From CAZWDL01 sp964632995 (GTDB taxonomy: Bacteria; Bacteroidota; Bacteroidia; Chitinophagales; Saprospiraceae), in NCBI GenBank assembly GCA_964632995.1, contig CAZWDL010000211.1, positions 1 through 6,545 on the forward strand: 6,545 bases of DNA. The letters are read 5' to 3'. Below, in pieces: positions 6,371 to 6,545 of this stretch (position 1 is the stretch's first letter; every line of letters starts with the position of its first letter). Below the pieces are notes generated by a model. That model saw only the letters and a list, made by a program, of their open reading frames with translations, made no database searches and had not been told where the DNA came from. Position numbers and translations under genes: made by a program.

Positions 6371-6545
6371 TGCCTGGAGGGGAAGAACCAACCGGAAACC
6401 AAGGCGGCTGTCCGGCGTAAGCCTGCCCCGGGGAGTAGGGCGGCAGTCCACCGCATCGCTGAAGTAGCTGCCGCCACGTAACACACGGTAAACGCCCCTC
6501 TCAGGCAAATCGACCCAAGCAGAACCATCTCTCGGTGCTCCATCA
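6362..6545 (-). CDS. FGE-sulfatase/SUMF1-domain protein, DGR variable protein 2 (C-terminal part)
   Basis: The last 60 codons of a second FGE-type gene enter from the right edge and stop at TAG 6364-6362. The sequence DGSAWVDLPERGVYRVLRGG parallels the FGE protein encoded at 2369-3103, and it continues through the variable repeat to GFRLVLPLQ. It then ends in AVG instead of FTP because the DNA after VR2 differs. The N-terminal and central parts of the domain lie outside the window. As the copy whose differences from TR are all at adenines, it is the more recently diversified target. Its role is presumably that of a hypervariable binding protein. Confidence 0.88.
   Translation of the reverse strand, partial: DGAPRDGSAWVDLPERGVYRVLRGGSYFSDAVDCRPTPRGRLTPDSRLGFRLVLPLQAVG
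6374..6499 (-). repeat. DGR variable repeat 2 (VR2)
   Basis: This 126-bp copy aligns with TR with one 9-bp deletion and 14 substitutions, every one at a TR adenine on the minus strand. The deletion removes three of the four consecutive Asn codons. The TR Asn codons become Tyr, Ser, Asp, Asp, Pro, Gly, Leu, Ser and Leu. The terminal 28 bases (6374-6401) are identical in all three copies and are the candidate initiation-of-homing sequence. Confidence 0.92.

Noticed and set aside
6362..6543. 62-codon minus-strand frame starting near the right edge
   Set aside because: It is out of frame with the recognisable FGE C-terminus that occupies the same bases.

Overview
The window looks like a Bacteroidota chromosome; the style of MnmE and the Roco/formylglycine-enzyme-like content would suit a Saprospiria-type lineage, but this is an inference from memory. 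A conserved housekeeping gene end (mnmE) gives way at about 1 kb to accessory DNA of lower GC that carries a toxin-antitoxin pair, a gene remnant, repeats and a diversity-generating retroelement (DGR) neighbourhood.

Plus strand, 1-2200: the 3' part of mnmE (tRNA-modifying GTPase), with an in-frame low-complexity insertion bounded by inverted heptamer repeats, and more heptamers just after its stop. Next come a DUF433 antitoxin and a DUF5615 PIN-like toxin overlapping by ATGA, then an 84-codon open frame without a start that looks like the tail of a degraded gene.

Minus strand, 6545-2200 (read right to left): the C-terminus of an FGE-sulfatase/SUMF1-type protein entering from the right edge (variable repeat VR2); a palindromic MITE-like element; a noncoding, AAC-rich template repeat (TR, 5855-5989); an 839-residue LRR-Roc-COR (Roco) GTPase; and, 25-37 bp behind it, a complete FGE-sulfatase-type gene whose C-terminus is a second variable repeat (VR1).

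The main result is the TR/VR set. Read on the minus strand, VR2 differs from TR at 14 positions, all adenines in TR, plus a 9-bp deletion in an AAC run. VR1 differs at 22 positions, 17 of them TR adenines. All three copies share 28 identical bases at the 3' end (candidate initiation-of-homing region), followed by a hairpin with a 12-bp stem and 8-nt loop that shows compensatory base changes. This is the signature of a DGR with two targets. No reverse transcriptase or accessory gene lies in the window; it should be nearby or act in trans. The likely working unit is a Roco GTPase switch co-expressed with a hypervariable C-type-lectin-fold binding protein, which suggests a ligand-sensing or conflict system.
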